From contig CM042084.1 in NCBI GenBank assembly GCA_023512835.1, positions 12,735,842-12,799,841 of the forward strand: a stretch of DNA of 64,000 bases. The letters are read 5' to 3'. The notes beneath the pieces were generated by a model. It ran no database searches and had not been told where the DNA came from. It saw nothing but the letters and a program-made list of their open reading frames with translations. Each line of letters opens with the position of its first letter. The first letter of the stretch is position 1. The position numbers were made by a program, and so were the translations under genes. Below are positions 59,567-64,000 of this stretch, in pieces. The stretch is from Taxillus chinensis (taxonomy: Eukaryota; Streptophyta; Magnoliopsida; Santalales; Loranthaceae).

Positions 59567-60313
59567 TTTATTAGCTATAACAAAAGCTATAGAAAAAAAA
59601 TAGATTAAATTGGTCAATGCATTAGCTATATGACTAGCTATAGTAAAACAAATAGGTAAATATAAATAATTTTTTACCTGTAGTTAAGGCTGTCACATCA
59701 GCTTATCACTCTCAACTTTTTAAAAATTCCTAGCATGCTCTCTGCAAAAGTGAATGCAACCTCTTCTCTCCTCTTTGAACCGTCCCATGCGTTCCCCATC
59801 TCAGGCCCCACCCCCTCTTCCTCTCCTCCCCCATCGCGCGCCCCTCTGCCCCAAGCTCCCCCGTCGCCCGTTGCCCCTGTGTTCCCCGTCTAAGGGCCAC
59901 CCCTCCTCCTCTCGTCCACCGTCGCACTCCCCTCTGCCCCAAGCTCCCCCGTCGCACGCTCCCCCCGCCCCCAAGTCCCCCCGCCACACCAAACACCGGT
60001 GGACGGTTTCTCTTGCCCCCCCCCCCCAAGCTCTACCCGTCGCGTGCCCCCGCTCTCCAAGCCGCTGTGCGTGCCCCCTTCCCAATGTTAGAAATTTGGA
60101 ATTTGGAAAGGTAGTGCACCGATTTAGCTCCAATCAACCAAGATCTGCAAACGTCCCACTTGTGCATTAGAAAGGATATTGTTGGGAAAATAAAATTTAA
60201 GTAAAAATAAAAATGATATAGCATTGGAGCAACATTAGCTAAAGTGATACTGTAACAAGCTAAATGTAACTTTAGCTCATCATTTTAGCTAATGAAGATT
60301 GGAAATGCTCTTA
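59567..60313. mobile_element. M3 MITE with C-rich core (fullest copy)
   Basis: Left end AGAGCATATCTAATTTATTA and right end, read on the minus strand, AGAGCATTTCCAATCTTCATTAG form an inverted repeat. Next come TAGCTATAACAAAAGCTATAG on the left and AACATTAGCTAAAGTGATAC / TAACTTTAGCTCATC on the right. The core 59,755-60,080 is C-rich with two repeats of CCCCTCTGCCCCAAGCTCCC. The Pro- or Gly-rich frames there are artefacts. Confidence 0.72.
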
Positions 60314-60319
60314 TATATC

Positions 60320-61790
60320 CATTCATTTTTTTATGAGAGTCAAACATGAGTAACTGGTTATAGTGGTAAAATTTCGATCCATTTCAGGCCATATTGAATA
60401 CACATTTTAAATTTTGTTCTTTTGGTTTTTATATTATGTTATATAGTGTAATTTTAATTAGATTTTAATGAAAGAAAAAAAATTATTTATATTACAATAT
60501 CAAAAATTTTATTATTTAATATTATTTACCTACAATTATTAATTATATATAAAAATATTTACAATGAATCCGTATCAAAATATTCCGAATGGAAACACGT
60601 GGAACATGGAATCCCTCTAATTGAATAGAATGTGCGAGCTTTGATTAAATACTGAATTTTGTATTTAAATAATGAAGATAAAATGTGCAACTCCAAAAAG
60701 TCAAGGCTCCACCGGAGCAAGGGCTAACTGAATAAATGAGGGGGACCAGGCTGAGTCAGAGACTCAGTAACAAGAAGCCAAAGTGGCGTCTTCTAATTAA
60801 AAGAGGTTGTACAACAAGATAAACTAAAGGAGGGAAAGTGGGGGTTAGAAAGGTTGCAGCGGAATGAAAGGCCATGTGAGTTCTGACAGTGGTGACCGCA
60901 CCAGCTCCAGCTGGCCGTTGCTCATTGGGCTCTTTTATCCCAACGGACTGGGTAAATCATGTTAAAGTAATTAAATTTTCAACCAAATTCCTTCAATGAT
61001 ATTTTTTTTTTCTCTCATTTAAATAACGACAATATTAATATTTTTATCTTCAAATCACATTTTGTTACTTTTAATCTCACAAATTTTAACTTTTTTTAAA
61101 TATGTGTAACTCCATCCTGGAGAGATAATCCTAACGTGGCGGAGTAGGTAGGATTTCCGTAACTCATGTACATGTGAACTATTCCTTTCACGTACACACT
61201 TATTCATGTGCCTTTATTTTGCAAGAGATGAATAGAGGAGCGATTGGTTTATAAAATATCTAAACGTTCATCATATAATCTCTCTCTAACTTCACATTGA
61301 TATCTAAGTTTCAAAAAGAAGTATATATAAAAGAAAATGAAGTAACGATATTTCAGTGTTCTATCATCAATATATTATAAGAGTTTTTTTAGTTGAATTT
61401 TATAATTTTTTTGAAATTAATGGCTAATACATATTGGTATTCCATAATTTTTATGGAATGACTAATTTTAGTTCTCTACCACTAATGTTTTTTGAGATTA
61501 CTGGTTGTTTAAACTTCTTATTGGTGGTGTTTATGTTGCATACAAAATATAAACCTTTATAAACAAATATACTAAAATTTTAAGCCGTTTTTTCTTTTAT
61601 AAGTTCCGATTTAGTTAATTTTGTTTGTGAGCTCAAATGTTTAATTTATATTATGCTTTTATTAATATCCTATGTTTTCAATTATTATTTAAGGGTGTGT
61701 ATAGTGTATAATTTATTTATTTTACTCTCTCACTTTTCAATTATTACTTGATGTTATCATTGAACTATCAAATAACTCTCAAGTACCATA
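60320..61790. other. Intergenic, no gene recognised
   Basis: AT-rich. A moderately GC-richer stretch at 60,690-60,960 has no open frame of interest. Confidence 0.5.
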
Positions 61791-61849
61791 TCTTTATGTT
61801 AAGTTTATGCACAAGGAGCACTTTAGCATCATGCGACTAAAGTTTTATA

Positions 61850-62640
61850 CAATAGTGAGGATGTCACATATTTTGATTTGTTGGATGGTGATAAAATGTC
61901 GAAAATGAGTTTCTTCATTTGCTAAATGTTATTGACATTACAAAAAAGTATGAAAGCGACATTTGGAGAATTTTTGGAAAAGGTCTATGTGCAAATAGTT
62001 TAAAGTAAATAAAATCAAAGTCAACTATATTTTGTATATGGTGAATAACATGTCAAGTTCAATGTGGGTACACATTTGTGTTAAGTATGAGGATACTTAT
62101 GAAAGCAATGAAAATGCAAATGACTAACAAGAATCTAAAAGTTAACAAGCAAGAGTTCAGGACTCTAAAACTAGTAGTGACTTTGAAAATGAGGATTATG
62201 ACTTTGATAAAGAGATTAATGATTATTATGATGACTAAATTTTTGAGAGGCATGTATACGAAGTAGTTGGGAGGGATATACAACGAGAATTAAAGGTTAA
62301 CTTGGAGATTGATGGAGACAATATATCTGATAACAACAAAGATGATACAGTGTTAATAGTTATGTGTGAATCGAATAGTAATGACCATACTTACCATTAG
62401 TTTAATGCAATCACTGATACATGTAATCCAAATTTCAAAGTAGGACATCAATTTCAATTATTATCTCAGTTTAAATAGGCTTATCGAGGCATACTCAAGG
62501 CAAAGTAGTTATGTTATATATTTTACAACAAATGACAAGTCTATAGTTATTATAAAATGTAAGGATAAATTTTGCCCATTTAAGACCTAGCCATCAGCTG
62601 AGGTATGGTTCAAAACTGTGGTTTAAGATTTGAGGGTATG
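61850..62640 (+). pseudogene. MULE (MuDR-type) transposase N-terminal fragment
   Basis: Plus strand with several stops. An acidic stretch (FENEDYDFDKEINDYYDD, ~62,170-62,235), then NPNFKVGHQFQ (~62,428) and, in another frame, FTTNDKSIVIIKCKDKFCPF (~62,520-62,580). This order, 'acidic region, F-x-VG-x-x-F, ...K-CK...CPF', fits the MuDR N-terminal domain of plant Mutator-like transposases. The catalytic domain was not found. Confidence 0.5.
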
Positions 62641-63125
62641 ATATAAGGTTCGAGACTCAAGAGATTTCAAGCCTGCTATTCAAATTTTCTAACATGAAAT
62701 TGACCTAAATGACTTTTTATATAAGGAATTACCCTATTGAATCATGTTATATCATTTGGCTTCACAAACTGTCCCTATTGGCCTAGCTTATGACTACACA
62801 TTGTGTATTGTAGGGGGCTTCCCCCCTCACCACCACAATCACATGCAGACTCACCATGATTTGATGGGATATGAGAGTTGCAGTTAATCAATAGTTGGGA
62901 CTAAACAGGCCATAACTGGGCCTATAGGTCCAAATCTCCACCAACTCGGCTAGCCCTTTAGTCTGGGCGCTAGTTCATTTTTCTTGAATAATCTAGCAGT
63001 TGTCATGGTCCACTAATGGATTACCACTTGACCCTTTACTAGATTAATTCATGGGTTACTAAGGCCAAGGTTTGAACCCCTAACCTCCTTTTATATAACA
63101 CTCCAGAGAAAGAGTAACCAATAAT
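62640..63125. other. Intergenic, possible SINE-like patch
   Basis: GGTTTGAACCCCTAACCTCC at ~63,071 resembles a Pol III B box, but no A box was confirmed. No gene. Confidence 0.3.
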
Positions 63126-63130
63126 TGATT

Positions 63131-64000
63131 AATACAGTAATATACACATTAAATGAATCATTTTGACTGTATTTGAGACCGATTTGAAGTTTGGGCCCTA
63201 AAAGGTAATTTTATCTTTTTAAATGACATTTTGAGTTAATTTGATTAAAATATTATATTGGAAAAATGGGATTTACTTTGTAAATGACTTTTTAGTACTT
63301 TTATGGCATAAAAGAGGTTAGTTGATGGACAAACAAGTAGTATCGTAATAGGTTTAGAAATATTAGAGGAAGGGTTGCTTGTTAGATAAGTAAACTATAA
63401 TTAAATGGTATTCGAGTGTGATTAGGACTTTTTAAATATATATAATTTGCCTTAGAGCCATCATATCACATTTCTGGAGTTTAAGAGGAGAGGAGGCGTT
63501 GGAAAACAGTGAAAGGCCAATCTTTGAGCATTGGATGACAAAAACATGGTTTTTAAGCATTTTCAAGGTAGATAATCATGTCTTTTTAACTTATTTTTGA
63601 TACAGACATCGTAAATGTAAAAATCCATTTTTTTTGGGTTCCATGTTAGCCATATTTTAGAGTTCTTATTTTGGTAAATAGATATTAATATAGTAATATA
63701 CACGTTAAATGAAGCATTTGATTATATTTAAGTCCAATTTGGAGTTCAAGGCTTGAATGGCATTTTTATCTTTTTCACATGTCATTTTGAGTTAATTTGA
63801 TTAAAATATTTTATTATGGGAACAAAAAATGATATTAACTTTTATGAAGGACTATTTGGTATTTTTCTTAGGTTAAAAGAGATATATTAGTAAAACTAGG
63901 GCTCTTTGGGAGACAAATTATTTGTGAGACAAGTCAACTATTGTTTAACTGTATTTGAGTGTGGTTAGGATTCCTTAAGTCAATAAAATTCATCTTAAAG
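63131..64000. repeat. Direct repeat pair at the window end
   Basis: 63,131-63,455 and 63,688-64,000 share AGTAATATACAC(A/G)TTAAATGA, CATTTTGAGTTAATTTGATT, a TTTGGTATTTTT/TTTTAGTACTTTT region and GTATT(C/T)GAGTGTG(A/G)TTAGGA in order, with a period near 557 bases. The second copy reaches the window edge. Could be LTRs or a tandem duplication; no TG/CA ends confirmed. Confidence 0.6.

Noticed and set aside
62059..62283. Hydrophobic 74-codon minus-strand frame
   Set aside because: Antisense of the acidic MULE fragment, which has family motifs on the plus strand.
1..64000. CRISPR arrays, bacterial operons, integrative elements
   Set aside because: No regular repeat-spacer array or prokaryotic gene organisation; the window is plant nuclear DNA.

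Overview
The window is a piece of a flowering-plant nuclear genome. The evidence is intron-bearing genes of plant type (SUMO-conjugating enzyme, theta-class glutathione transferase, SPRY, FAS1 and C2-domain proteins), AT-rich intergenic DNA, and dense plant transposons (Ty3/Gypsy, Copia, LINE, hAT, MULE, MITEs). The species cannot be read from the sequence.

Layout. 1-1.73 kb: left-running Ty3/Gypsy element (gag remnant, PBS, LTR) that leaves the window. 1.73-2.4 kb: MITE with an (AG)n/G-rich core. 3.6-5.4 kb: two-exon SPRY-domain gene (+). 8.76-27.2 kb: one five-exon gene (-) for the SUMO E2 enzyme SCE1/UBC9. All 160 codons can be placed exactly. Its second intron is about 17.7 kb and holds a 4.37-kb hAT element with an 8-bp target-site duplication and a LINE nested inside it, two further hAT remnants, a second LINE, and an LTR-like insertion with inverted-repeat ends. 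30.7-33.3 kb: seven-exon theta-class GST gene (+) that is now a pseudogene. 35.3-35.9 kb: intact membrane-anchored FAS1-domain gene (+). 36.3-37.0 kb: first half of a C2-domain gene (+). Its second half lies at 54.4-55.0 kb on the opposite strand, so an inversion of about 18 kb probably cut the gene, with MITE-like sequence at both junctions.

Inside the inverted block are a Copia element (39.7-44.2 kb, TSD GCCAC) whose own core is inverted between two 41-bp inverted copies; three degenerate copies of the FAS1 gene, two of them facing each other as a hairpin-like repeat; and several copies of a low-complexity repeat rich in GCTCGAGC-type palindromes (called RepA here). 49-64 kb is almost gene-free: MITEs with GC-rich cores, a foldback element, a decayed MULE fragment and a direct-repeat pair.

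The host genes do not form a pathway. The main interest is structural: gene breakage, nested insertion, and an inverted pseudogene pair that could make small RNAs against the intact FAS1 gene 9 kb away. All boundaries and homologies were judged by eye from reading frames and known family motifs; nothing was aligned by software.
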